A stretch of DNA of 64,000 nt from Bacillus gaemokensis (GTDB lineage: Bacteria; Bacillota; Bacilli; Bacillales; Bacillaceae_G), in contig NZ_LTAQ01000012.1 of NCBI RefSeq assembly GCF_001590835.1, positions 452,925 through 516,924 on the forward strand, in the 5' to 3' direction. The position numbers were made by a program, and so were the translations under genes. Shown here one piece after another: positions 7,974 through 16,717 of this stretch; position 1 is the stretch's first letter; the number at the start of each line of letters is the position of its first letter. The notes beneath the pieces are model-generated. The model was given only the letters and a program-made list of their open reading frames with translations, did no database searches and was not told the origin of the DNA.

Positions 7974-8218
7974 ATTTATGTGGATGACTGCGGGCATGTG
8001 ATTAATATCTTTATATAATTTGAAGAGAAAGGTAAGAGGTGTGACGAGTATTGTCGAATTTTTATTTTAGGCTAGTTATTCACCTGTTTTTCTAGTTTCT
8101 TTTTAGATGTCGAAAAATTTTTATGAATATTTGAAAGCGATAAATCAAGATTTTGAACATTATTATAGTATTTTATAAATTATCTAAATAATTATTTGTA
8201 TCAAATAATTTTAAACAG

Positions 8219-8227
8219 TGATATAAT
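8219..8227 (+). promoter_or_regulatory. Extended -10 promoter of fadM
   Basis: TGATATAAT is a consensus extended -10; no good -35 lies at 16-18 bases. The mRNA start would be near 8234. Confidence 0.55.
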
Positions 8228-8277
8228 TTTGAAGAGGGGTAAAAAACAGACAAAGAACAGTCATAGGGGTGAATTAC

Positions 8278-9195
8278 ATGGAACAATTAATGCGCAATTC
8301 GTTTCTTTTTTTGTCAAAAAATAAAGCGCTAACAAAATTAGCTAAAAAATACGGTTTACGCTTTGGTGCCGGCCGCTTTGTCGCAGGGGAGACAATCGAT
8401 TTAGCAGCAGCAGCTATTAAGCAATTAAACAAGCAAGGTCTTTGTGTGACAATCGATTATTTAGGTGAGTTCGTTGATAATGAAGCAGAAGCAAATGAAA
8501 TGGCAAACCAATCGATTGAAGCAATTCGTGCAATCGGACGCGAAAACCTTGATTCACAGCTTTCTCTAAAAATGACTTCTATGGGGCTAGATATCTCAGA
8601 TGATATCGTAATGAATAATATGCGTCGCATTTTAGAAGCTGCAAAAGAAAACGGTGTGTTTGTTACTATTGATATGGAAGACTATACACGATGTGGGAAA
8701 ACAATTGAGATCTTTAAGCAATTAAAATCTGAATACGATAATATCGGTACTGTTATTCAAGCTTACCTATATCGTACAGAAAAAGACATCGAGGATTTAA
8801 ATGCATATAGTCCTAATTTACGTCTTGTAAAAGGGGCTTATAAAGAACCAGAAGAAGTTGCGTTCCCAGACAAGAAAGATGTAGATGACAATTATAAAAA
8901 AATTATTAAAATGCACTTATTAAATGGAAATTATACTGCAATCGCTTCACATGATGAGGCTATTATTGAATATACGAAGAAACTTGCTGAGGAACATAAT
9001 ATTTCACGTGATCAATTTGAATTCCAAATGTTATATGGCATTCGTACAGAACGCCAACTTGAGCTTGTAAAAGAAGGATATAAAATGCGTGTTTATGTAC
9101 CGTATGGAAATGACTGGTATGGCTATTTCATGCGCCGCCTAGCAGAACGTCCAGCAAACGTTGCGTTCGTTTTAAAAGGAATGGTAAAAAAATAA
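8278..9195 (+). CDS. fadM: Proline dehydrogenase (FadM/PutB type)
   Basis: 305 residues, a short monofunctional FAD-dependent proline dehydrogenase (L-proline to pyrroline-5-carboxylate). Conserved barrel elements seen: KMTSMGLD, VTIDMEDY, VIQAYLYRT, LRLVKGAYKEPEE, ASHD, FEFQMLYGIR, and the terminal YVPYGNDWYGYFMRRLAERP with the substrate-binding arginines. ATG 8278 is chosen over GTG 8269 because AGGGGTG precedes it. B. subtilis keeps the orthologue yusM beside fadNAE, as here. No P5C dehydrogenase is adjacent. Confidence 0.9.
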   Translation: MEQLMRNSFLFLSKNKALTKLAKKYGLRFGAGRFVAGETIDLAAAAIKQLNKQGLCVTIDYLGEFVDNEAEANEMANQSIEAIRAIGRENLDSQLSLKMTSMGLDISDDIVMNNMRRILEAAKENGVFVTIDMEDYTRCGKTIEIFKQLKSEYDNIGTVIQAYLYRTEKDIEDLNAYSPNLRLVKGAYKEPEEVAFPDKKDVDDNYKKIIKMHLLNGNYTAIASHDEAIIEYTKKLAEEHNISRDQFEFQMLYGIRTERQLELVKEGYKMRVYVPYGNDWYGYFMRRLAERPANVAFVLKGMVKK

Positions 9196-9223
9196 CCAAG
9201 GAGGAAAAACTCCTTGGTTATTT
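9192..9223. terminator. Shared terminator between convergent genes
   Basis: AACCAAGGAG/CTCCTTGGTT with a short loop and T-tracts; it overlaps the last codons of the minus-strand carboxypeptidase gene. Confidence 0.8.
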
Positions 9224-10060
9224 TAATTGCTGAAATGCGTAATTAGCCATCTTTTTCGTATCAGGATATAGCTGAGTACGAGTAGAAGAAAGTACAACGT
9301 TAATAACACGCTTGCCGTTTTTCTCGTCAACTGTTACGACCGTATATTTTCCTAAAGCAGATAAACCGCTTTTACTTCCAATTGCATATGGATCATTATA
9401 AAGCTCTTCGCGACCATAGTTTGCAATTTTTTTTGTTCGCTCTGAAGTATGTAATGTTGTACGCGTTGTGTTCATATAATCTAGCACAATTGGATATTTT
9501 AATGCTTCTTTTGTAATAATCGCGATGTCGTAAGGGGAGGCCTTATTGCCAAGCGCATCAGCACCGCTCGCATTTTTAAAGGTTGCATGCTTTGTTCCAA
9601 GTTCTTTTGCCCTTGCATTCATCATTTTTACAAACTTCTCTTTCGATCCTGCGATATGTTCCGCAATCGACTCAGCAATCGGATCCGCACTAATGATTAG
9701 CATTAGCTTTAATGCCTCATCCCTTTTTAACTTTTCACCGGCGCGAAGTTTAATCTTTTTACTTTGACTCTCTGTTTTTACCGCATTTTCTGTAATCGTA
9801 ATTTCTTCATCTTCTTTTATATTCTCTAGTAAGAGAAGCGTCGTTATCATTTTGGCTACACTTGCTGGATAAGAGCGTTCTTGTTCTCGTTTTCCATATA
9901 AAATTTCACCTGTGTTTGCATCAATTGTAATGCCGTATTGCCCTGTGATAGGAGGTTGATTCATTCTTACGTCTTTTTGCCTTTTTGCGTAGGAAAAGAA
10001 AATCATACTGGTAAACAGTGTGGCAATCATTACAATCATGATTATTGTTCGTTTCATCAT
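9218..10060 (-). CDS. D-alanyl-D-alanine carboxypeptidase (S11 family), variant SxN motif
   Basis: 280 residues. N-terminal membrane segment 5-24, then a serine DD-peptidase domain: SVAK at 67-70 (nucleophile Ser67, Lys70), KSG at 230-232 as the KTG box. The middle motif, normally SxN (SAN or SGN), reads SAD at 124-126. The C-terminal extension of DacA/DacF is missing. It trims pentapeptide stems of peptidoglycan outside the membrane if active. Two ATGs at 10060 and 10057 share AGAGGG; the second has better spacing. Confidence 0.8.
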   Translation of the reverse strand: MMKRTIIMIVMIATLFTSMIFFSYAKRQKDVRMNQPPITGQYGITIDANTGEILYGKREQERSYPASVAKMITTLLLLENIKEDEEITITENAVKTESQSKKIKLRAGEKLKRDEALKLMLIISADPIAESIAEHIAGSKEKFVKMMNARAKELGTKHATFKNASGADALGNKASPYDIAIITKEALKYPIVLDYMNTTRTTLHTSERTKKIANYGREELYNDPYAIGSKSGLSALGKYTVVTVDEKNGKRVINVVLSSTRTQLYPDTKKMANYAFQQLK

Positions 10061-10154
10061 CGTTCCCTCTTTTGTCTTTCCTTATGTACAAATAAATTGG
10101 GCAGAAAAGCGGCCCAATACTCATTATGCCACGTTCTCTGCCCAAAAATATAGC

Positions 10155-10306
10155 GGAAGTTCAAAAAGTCCGGTAAAGATGGCCGCCCGCTTTCTTCGTT
10201 ACGTCGCCAGTCCGGTACTCATGTAGTTCCACCTACACTCCGTATCCTCCCGGCTTCCGCGCCTCGAACTGCTCGGCTCTCTTTATCTTCCTTTTTGAAC
10301 AAACAC
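10155..10306. repeat. bcr1-like palindromic intergenic element
   Basis: About 150 bases with terminal inverted repeats GTTCAAAAAG (10159-10168) and CTTTTTGAAC (10291-10300), and a GC-rich interior unlike its surroundings. Length, structure and GC contrast fit the bcr1 repeat of the B. cereus group. The same 7 bases ATATAGC occur on both sides (10148-10154 and 10307-10313), which may be a target duplication. It lies between two minus-strand genes. Confidence 0.65.
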
Positions 10307-10314
10307 ATATAGCA

Positions 10315-10461
10315 TTATTTTTCGCCTGTGTTGTGCTTTTTGTATTGTTGATTGTTACCTTGACGGCCCTTTTCAATACCGCGATCAACCGGACCTGCAT
10401 TTCCTGTTACACTCGCTGCACTAACGCCTGCTTTTGATGGATCTTTCTTAAGTCTTCCCAT
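10315..10461 (-). CDS. yuzL: YuzL-like small protein
   Basis: 48 residues, basic and Gly/Asn/Gln-rich, beginning MGRLKKDPSKAGVSAASV and containing TGNAGP. This matches the YuzL family of very small Bacillus proteins, which look like small spore proteins; B. subtilis also has yuzL next to fadN. ATG 10459-10461 is preceded by GGAGG eight bases upstream. The bcr1-like element begins two bases past the stop and may act as its transcript end. Confidence 0.75.
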   Translation of the reverse strand: MGRLKKDPSKAGVSAASVTGNAGPVDRGIEKGRQGNNQQYKKHNTGEK

Positions 10462-10661
10462 ATATATTCCTCCGTTTTCGTCATATTTTAAGAAGGGAAA
10501 AGTGTATTCTAACAAAGAAAATACACAATTATAGGGTGACCAAATAAAAGAAATATATTTATTTCAGAAAATTTTATCAATAAATATATTGCGAAAATTT
10601 AAACAGTGTCATATATTTATTAGTAGAGGCTCACTCATTGATTGCGACGTATGTCGAAAAA

Positions 10662-10681
10662 TTGAATGAGCATTCATTCAA
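10662..10681. promoter_or_regulatory. FadR operator of the fadNAE operon
   Basis: TTGAATGA and TCATTCAA flank GCAT, matching the known Bacillus FadR (YsiA) box TGAATGAxTAxTCATTCA. It ends 18 bases before the fadN start. Long-chain acyl-CoA would release the repressor. Confidence 0.85.
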
Positions 10682-10699
10682 GAATAGGGGGAGAAATGG

Positions 10700-13081
10700 A
10701 TGTTCCAAATTAAAAAGGCTGCTGTTCTCGGTTCTGGTGTAATGGGCTCAGGAATTGCTGCACATTTAGCTAATATTGGTATACCAACATTATTGCTTGA
10801 TATTGTACCTGGGGCGCTTACAAAAGAAGAAGAAGCGAAGGGACTTACATTAGAACATAAAAGTGTGAGAAATCGTTTTAGTAATGGGGCATTGCAAAAA
10901 TTAGTAAAGCAAAAGCCAGCTCCTCTTACGGTTAAAGGTAACCTGGCATTGATCGAGGCGGGTAATTTAGAGGATGATCTTGAGCGTCTTGCGGATGTAG
11001 ATTGGATTATCGAAGTTGTTGTTGAAAACTTAGATGTTAAAAAGAAACTATTTGAAAAAGTAGATGCTGTTCGTAAAGCTGGCTCTATTGTGAGCTCAAA
11101 TACATCAGGTATTTCCGTTGAGAAAATGGCAGAAGGGCGTTCAGATGACTTCAAAAAACATTTCTTAGGAACGCATTTCTTTAACCCACCACGATATTTA
11201 AAACTTCTAGAGATTATACCGACAAAAGAAACAGATCCACAAGTGTTAAACTTCATGAAATTATTTGGCGAAGATGTTCTTGGAAAAGGCGTTGTTGTCG
11301 CGAAAGATACACCAAACTTTATTGGAAACCGCATCGGTACGTATGGCTTACTTGTAACGTTACAAGAAATGATCAAGCGTGGTTATAGCGTTGGAGAAGT
11401 TGACTCTGTAACAGGTCCATTAATTGGTCGACCAAAGAGCGCAACGTTCCGCACATTAGATGTTGTTGGTTTAGACACATTCGTTCACGTTGCCAACAAT
11501 GTATATGAAAATGTACAGGAAGAAGAACGCAACGTATTTAAAGTACCAGCTTTCATGCATGACATGCTGGATAAAAAATGGCTTGGAAGTAAAACAGGTC
11601 AAGGTTTCTTCTTAAAACAAGGAAAAGAAATTTTAGAGTTAAATCCTGAAACGATGGAATATGGGGCTCGTAAAAAATTAAGAGCTGCTTCCGTAGAGCT
11701 AAGTAAACAAGAAAAAGGATTAGCGAATAAATTGAAAGCGCTTGTATATGCGAAAGATCGTGCGGGAGAGTTATTATGGAACATTATCACGCCAACTCTT
11801 TTATACTCAGCGAAGCTTCATAAAGAAATCGCAGATGATATTGTTGCGATTGACCAAGCGATGAAGTGGGGATTTGGCTGGGAGCAAGGACCGTTTGAAA
11901 TTTGGGATGCAATTGGCGTAGAAAAATCTGTTCAGAAGATGGAAGAGAACGGCCGAGTTGTTCCAGCGTGGGTAAAAGACATGTTAGAGAAAGGATTTAA
12001 CTCTTTCTATAAACATGATAATGGTGAAAGCTATTACTATGATAACGGTGAATACAAACTTATCCGACGCAATAAAAAAGCAATTTCTTTGAAACAATTA
12101 AAAGAGAAAAATGGTGTGTTAAAGAAAAACAGTGGAGCGAGCTTAATTGACTTAGGTGATGGCATCCTTTGCTTAGAATTCCATTCGAAGAGCAATGCAA
12201 TTGGTATGGATATTACACAAATGATTAATTACGCTGTTGATGAAGTAGAAAAAAATTATAAAGGTCTTGTTATCGGTAACCAATCGAAGAACTTCTGCGT
12301 AGGTGCAAACCTTGCGATGATCTTAATGGAAGCGCAAGATGATAACTACTTTGAAATTGAGTGGGTCGTGAAAAACTTCCAAGATGCAATGATGAAAATT
12401 AAGTACAGCTCTAAACCAGTTGTTGCAGCGCCATATGGTATGACGCTTGGCGGAGGTACAGAAGTTTGTTTACCAGCAGCTAGCATTCAAGCTTCTAGCG
12501 AAACGTATATGGGATTAGTAGAAGTAGGTGTTGGTTTAATCCCTGGCGGTGGTGGTAACAAAGAACTATATATTAAACATTTAAATAAAATGGCAAACGG
12601 TGTAGAGTTTGACCTACAAAAAGTTGCAAATAAAGTGTTCGAATCAGTTGCGATGGCGAAAGTATCTACATCAGCGCAAGAAGCTGTTTCTCGTAATTTC
12701 TTAGGCGATAAAGATGGTATTAGTGTGAATGGTGATCACTTACTATATGATGCGAAACAAAAAGCACTTGCTTTATATGAAGCTGGTTATAAAGCACCGA
12801 TTCGTAAAAAGATACCGGTTGTTGGTGAAACAGGATATGCAACGCTTTTACTTGGAGCAGAAGCAATGCATCTATCAGGTTACATTTCCGAATACGACTT
12901 ACACATTGCGAAAAAGCTCGCATATGTCATTGCCGGCGGAAAAGTACCATACGGAACAGAAGTTGATGAGCAGTATTTATTAGATGTGGAACGTGAAGCA
13001 TTTATCAGTTTAGTAAGTGAGATGAAATCACAAGCAAGAATGCAGCACATGCTTGTAAAAGGAAAGCCATTACGTAACTAA
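10700..13081 (+). CDS. fadN: 3-hydroxyacyl-CoA dehydrogenase / enoyl-CoA hydratase
   Basis: 793 residues. NAD-binding fold with GSGVMGSGIA at 11-20 and 3-hydroxyacyl-CoA dehydrogenase domains in the first part (THFFNPPRYLKLLEI, DTPNFIGNRIG), then a crotonase-type hydratase half from about residue 460 (ILCLEFHSKSNAIGMDI, KPVVAAPYGMTLGGGTEV). The order dehydrogenase then hydratase is the FadN type, reverse of E. coli FadB. It catalyses steps two and three of beta-oxidation. First gene of the operon, GGGGGAG before ATG 10700. Confidence 0.95.
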   Translation: MFQIKKAAVLGSGVMGSGIAAHLANIGIPTLLLDIVPGALTKEEEAKGLTLEHKSVRNRFSNGALQKLVKQKPAPLTVKGNLALIEAGNLEDDLERLADVDWIIEVVVENLDVKKKLFEKVDAVRKAGSIVSSNTSGISVEKMAEGRSDDFKKHFLGTHFFNPPRYLKLLEIIPTKETDPQVLNFMKLFGEDVLGKGVVVAKDTPNFIGNRIGTYGLLVTLQEMIKRGYSVGEVDSVTGPLIGRPKSATFRTLDVVGLDTFVHVANNVYENVQEEERNVFKVPAFMHDMLDKKWLGSKTGQGFFLKQGKEILELNPETMEYGARKKLRAASVELSKQEKGLANKLKALVYAKDRAGELLWNIITPTLLYSAKLHKEIADDIVAIDQAMKWGFGWEQGPFEIWDAIGVEKSVQKMEENGRVVPAWVKDMLEKGFNSFYKHDNGESYYYDNGEYKLIRRNKKAISLKQLKEKNGVLKKNSGASLIDLGDGILCLEFHSKSNAIGMDITQMINYAVDEVEKNYKGLVIGNQSKNFCVGANLAMILMEAQDDNYFEIEWVVKNFQDAMMKIKYSSKPVVAAPYGMTLGGGTEVCLPAASIQASSETYMGLVEVGVGLIPGGGGNKELYIKHLNKMANGVEFDLQKVANKVFESVAMAKVSTSAQEAVSRNFLGDKDGISVNGDHLLYDAKQKALALYEAGYKAPIRKKIPVVGETGYATLLLGAEAMHLSGYISEYDLHIAKKLAYVIAGGKVPYGTEVDEQYLLDVEREAFISLVSEMKSQARMQHMLVKGKPLRN

Positions 13082-13102
13082 TAACGAGGGGAGATATCGT
13101 TC

Positions 13103-14278
13103 ATGAGAGAAGCTGTCATTGTTGCGGGAGCAAGAACGCCAATTGGTAAGGCAAAGAGAGGTTCATTAAAAACAGTTCGTCCAGATGATTTAGGAGCATT
13201 AGTAGTAAAGGAAACATTGAAACGTGCGAATAACTATGAAGGGCCAATTGATGATTTAATTTTTGGCTGTGCGATGCCAGAAGCAGAACAAGGCTTAAAT
13301 ATGGCACGTAATATCGGCGGATTAGCGGGACTTTCTTATGATGTTCCAGCTATTACAATTAACCGTTACTGTTCTTCAGGGTTACAAAGTATCGCTTACG
13401 GTGCAGAACGCATTATGCTTGGTCATTCCGAAGCTGTATTATCTGGCGGAGCAGAATCGATGAGTTTAGTTCCAATGATGGGTCACGTCGTTCGTCCAAA
13501 TAGCCGCCTTGTAGAAGGGGCTCCAGAATACTATATGGGTATGGGACATACAGCGGAGCAAGTTGCTGTGAAATATGGAATTTCTCGCGCAGAGCAAGAT
13601 GCATTTGCGGTAAGAAGTCATCAGCGTGCAGCAAAGGCTTTGGCTGAAGGGAAATTTGCTGACGAAACAGTACCTGTTGATGTAACGCTTCGCACTGTTT
13701 CAGCGAATAATAAAATCCAAGAAGAAACAATTATCTTCGCGCAAGATGAAGGAGTAAGAGCGGACACAACATTAGACATCTTAGGGAAATTACGTCCAGC
13801 ATTTAACGTTCGCGGTTCTGTAACTGCTGGTAACTCTTCACAAATGAGTGACGGGGCAGCATCTGTTCTTCTGATGGATCGTGAAAAAGCAGTGAGCGAT
13901 GGCATGAAGCCACTTGCGAAATTCCGCTCGTTTGCAGTAGCTGGTGTACCACCAGAAGTAATGGGAATTGGGCCAATCGCAGCAATTCCAAAAGCATTAA
14001 AATTAGCAGGGTTAGAACTATCTGATATCGGCTTATTTGAGCTAAATGAAGCATTCGCATCTCAATCGATTCAAGTTATTCGTGAACTTGGCTTAGACGA
14101 AGAAAAAGTAAATGTAAACGGCGGTGCAATTGCACTTGGTCATCCGCTTGGCTGTACAGGAGCGAAACTAACATTATCTCTTATCCATGAAATGAAACGC
14201 CGCAATCAGCAATTCGGTATTGTAACAATGTGTATCGGCGGCGGTATGGGAGCTGCTGGGGTGTTTGAATTATTATAA
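13103..14278 (+). CDS. fadA: Acetyl-CoA C-acyltransferase (3-ketoacyl-CoA thiolase)
   Basis: 391 residues, the usual thiolase length. Nucleophile Cys90 in NRYCSSGLQS, the NEAFASQ loop, His in ALGHPLGCTGAK and the second Cys in TMCIGGGMG near the end. It cleaves 3-ketoacyl-CoA in the last step of beta-oxidation. It follows fadN by 21 bases with GAGGGGAG as the ribosome site. Confidence 0.95.
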   Translation: MREAVIVAGARTPIGKAKRGSLKTVRPDDLGALVVKETLKRANNYEGPIDDLIFGCAMPEAEQGLNMARNIGGLAGLSYDVPAITINRYCSSGLQSIAYGAERIMLGHSEAVLSGGAESMSLVPMMGHVVRPNSRLVEGAPEYYMGMGHTAEQVAVKYGISRAEQDAFAVRSHQRAAKALAEGKFADETVPVDVTLRTVSANNKIQEETIIFAQDEGVRADTTLDILGKLRPAFNVRGSVTAGNSSQMSDGAASVLLMDREKAVSDGMKPLAKFRSFAVAGVPPEVMGIGPIAAIPKALKLAGLELSDIGLFELNEAFASQSIQVIRELGLDEEKVNVNGGAIALGHPLGCTGAKLTLSLIHEMKRRNQQFGIVTMCIGGGMGAAGVFELL

Positions 14279-14280
14279 AA

Positions 14281-14526
14281 AAGTGTAGGTGGCTCGTTTA
14301 GAATGCGAGGGGGATGGAGATTCAGACGAAGAGGCATTCTTTGCCTCATAGGAAGAAGTGAAGCCACCGAGTATTCTAGCCGCCGGAACTAGATGAGATA
14401 AAAAGTAGAAGCGGCTTGTCCAGAACAAGAGGACATTGGAGGCCCTGACGAAGAGGTGCTTTTTGCCTCACAGGAAGGGGTGAAATGGCCGATTGTTTTA
14501 GCCGCTGGAACTGGATTATATAAAGA
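14281..14526. repeat. Two tandem family-A repeats inside the fad operon
   Basis: Two units of about 120 bases (14281-14400 and 14401-14526) share GAcGAAGAGGyrcTyTTTGCCTCAyAGGAAG and the TAGCCGCyGGAACT end. Related copies lie in the opposite orientation at 22920-23060 and 24847-24987. The units are imperfect palindromes with a central GAGGCA...TGCCTC stem. They fill most of the 346-base gap between fadA and fadE, which is continuous elsewhere in this operon. Confidence 0.7.
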
Positions 14527-14624
14527 AGAGTGGAAGCAACAAAAGGGTATAAAAAACAAAGGGAGAGCCAGCTTCCCTCATTATGAGAGAAATGGCTTAT
14601 GAAAATATGAAGGAGGAAATTTTC

Positions 14625-16409
14625 ATGGAAAAAACAGTAGGAAGCGCAGTAAAAGGTGGTAGCTTTTTAGTTGATGATATTACGATTGATCAAGTGTTTA
14701 CGCCTGAGGATTTTTCATCAGAGCATAAAATGATTGCGAAAACGACAGAGGACTTCATCGTAAATGAAGTTTTGCCAGAACTTGAGTATTTAGAGCAACA
14801 TGAGTTTGACCGCTCTGTTCGTCTATTAAAAGAAGCTGGAGAGCTTGGTTTATTAGGTGCTGACGTACCAGAAGAGTACGGCGGAATTGGGCTTGATAAA
14901 ATTAGTTCAGCGTTAATCGCAGAGAAATTCTCTCGTGCTGGTGGCTTTGCAATTACACATGGTGCTCACGTTGGTATCGGATCATTACCAATCGTATTAT
15001 TCGGTAACGAAGAGCAAAAGAAACAATATTTACCGTTATTGGCAACAGGTGAAAAATTAGCTGCATACGCATTAACTGAGCCAGGATCTGGATCTGATGC
15101 GTTAGGTGCAAGAACGACTGCTCGTTTAAATGCAGAAGGTACGCATTACGTATTAAACGGTGAAAAGCAATGGATTACAAACTCTGCTTTCGCTGATGTA
15201 TTTATCGTATACGCAAAAGTAGATGGTGAACATTTCACAGCATTTATCGTAGAGAAAGAATATCCAGGCGTATCTACAAGCCCTGAAGAAAAGAAAATGG
15301 GTATTAAATGTTCTTCTACTCGTACATTAATTTTAGAAGATGCGTTAGTACCGAAAGAAAATGTACTTGGTGAAATTGGTAAAGGTCATGTCATTGCTTT
15401 CAACATTTTAAATATCGGCCGTTATAAATTAGGCGTTGGTACAGTTGGTTCTTCGAAACGTGCTTTAGAAATTTCAGCGGGGTATGCAAACCAGCGTCAA
15501 CAGTTTAAACAACCGATTGCTCGCTTCCCATTAATTCAAGAAAAATTAGCGAATATGGCAGCGAAAATTTATGCAGCTGAAAGCTCTGTATACCGTACAG
15601 TAGGTTTATTTGAAAGCCATATGAGTACATTAACAGAAGAGCAAGTAAAAGACGGTAAAGCTGTAGCAGCTTCTATCGCTGAATATGCAATTGAGTGCTC
15701 ATTAAATAAAGTATTTGGTTCTGAAGTATTAGACTATGTAGTAGATGAAGGTGTTCAAATTCATGGTGGCTACGGATTTATGGCAGAGTACGAGATTGAA
15801 AGAATGTACCGCGACTCTCGTATTAACCGTATTTTCGAAGGTACGAACGAAATTAACCGTTTAATCGTACCAGGAACGTTCTTACGTAAAGCGATGAAAG
15901 GTGAATTACCACTTCTTCAAAAAGCACAAAAATTACAAGAAGAGTTAATGATGATCATGCCAGAAGAAGTAGGCGACGAGCCATTAGCGCTTCAAAAACA
16001 CTTAGTAAGTAATGCGAAGAAAATCGGCTTAATGGTAGCTGGATTAGCGGTTCAAAAATACGGTAAAGGTTTAGATAAAGAACAAGAAGTTCTTGTTAAC
16101 ATTGCGGATATCGTGAGTAACTTATACGCAATGGAATCAGCTGTTCTTCGTACAGAAAAAGCAATCAAAGTAACTGGTCTTGAAAAGAATAAACAAAAAG
16201 TATTATATACAGAAGTATTCTGCCAAGAAGCATTCAACCAAATCGAAGCAGATGCAAAAGAAACAATTATCGCAGTTGAAAATGGCGATATGCTACGCAT
16301 GATGTTATCAGCTCTTCGTAAATTCACTCGTCACACGCCGCTTAATGTAATTCCGAAGAAGCGTGAAATTGCAGCGAAAATTTTAGAAGATGAGCGTTAT
16401 ACAGTTTAA
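14625..16409 (+). CDS. fadE: Acyl-CoA dehydrogenase
   Basis: 594 residues, the extended form with an extra C-terminal domain beyond the usual 380. Acyl-CoA dehydrogenase features: YALTEPGSGSDALG, GEKQWITNSAFAD, the GGYGFMAEYEIERMYRD segment and IFEGTNEINR. FAD-dependent first step of beta-oxidation. ATG 14625 has AAGGAGGA upstream; the in-frame extension to 14583 lacks one. It is separated from fadA by repeats but keeps operon orientation. Confidence 0.93.
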   Translation: MEKTVGSAVKGGSFLVDDITIDQVFTPEDFSSEHKMIAKTTEDFIVNEVLPELEYLEQHEFDRSVRLLKEAGELGLLGADVPEEYGGIGLDKISSALIAEKFSRAGGFAITHGAHVGIGSLPIVLFGNEEQKKQYLPLLATGEKLAAYALTEPGSGSDALGARTTARLNAEGTHYVLNGEKQWITNSAFADVFIVYAKVDGEHFTAFIVEKEYPGVSTSPEEKKMGIKCSSTRTLILEDALVPKENVLGEIGKGHVIAFNILNIGRYKLGVGTVGSSKRALEISAGYANQRQQFKQPIARFPLIQEKLANMAAKIYAAESSVYRTVGLFESHMSTLTEEQVKDGKAVAASIAEYAIECSLNKVFGSEVLDYVVDEGVQIHGGYGFMAEYEIERMYRDSRINRIFEGTNEINRLIVPGTFLRKAMKGELPLLQKAQKLQEELMMIMPEEVGDEPLALQKHLVSNAKKIGLMVAGLAVQKYGKGLDKEQEVLVNIADIVSNLYAMESAVLRTEKAIKVTGLEKNKQKVLYTEVFCQEAFNQIEADAKETIIAVENGDMLRMMLSALRKFTRHTPLNVIPKKREIAAKILEDERYTV

Positions 16410-16421
16410 TAAATTAATAAA

Positions 16422-16457
16422 AAAACAGTAGTCACGTTTTCTGGCTACTGTTTTTTT
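16422..16457 (+). terminator. Terminator of the fad operon
   Basis: AAAAACAGTAG/CTACTGTTTTTTT stem with interior mismatches and a T-run. Confidence 0.8.
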
Positions 16458-16476
16458 ATTAAAAATGGATGTTTGA

Positions 16477-16629
16477 AATAAATTACAATTTTTGTATTTA
16501 GTCATTTTTCCAATTGGAAACCTATATTCATTGACGAGTGAACAGTATAAATTAGCAAACGCGTTTTTATTGGCAGGGGTATTATGTTCCTACTCGTTAT
16601 CGATTTTAGTTTTGAGAAAAAGATATTAG
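16477..16629 (+). pseudogene. Remnant of a membrane protein gene (C-terminal fragment)
   Basis: An open stretch of 50 codons ending TAG 16627-16629 encodes hydrophobic sequence FLYLVIFPIGNLYSL...ANAFLLAGVLCSYSLSILVLRKRY with no plausible start or ribosome site. It has its own terminator right after it. Best read as the tail of a decayed membrane protein gene; parent family not identified. Confidence 0.4.
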
Positions 16630-16635
16630 ATGAGA

Positions 16636-16673
16636 AAGAGCTGTTTTACATATTCATTTGTAAACAGCTTTTT
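16636..16673 (+). terminator. Terminator after the gene remnant
   Basis: AGCTGTTT/AAACAGCT stem with inner TACA/TGTA pairs and seven T. Confidence 0.7.
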
Positions 16674-16717
16674 TTATTATGTTTCATTGGGACGATGAGA
16701 AGACAGGAGTGAGCGAG

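Noticed and set aside
13116-14060. Several minus-strand frames across fadA
   Set aside because: Antisense shadows of a well conserved thiolase gene; Leu/His/Gln-rich composition.
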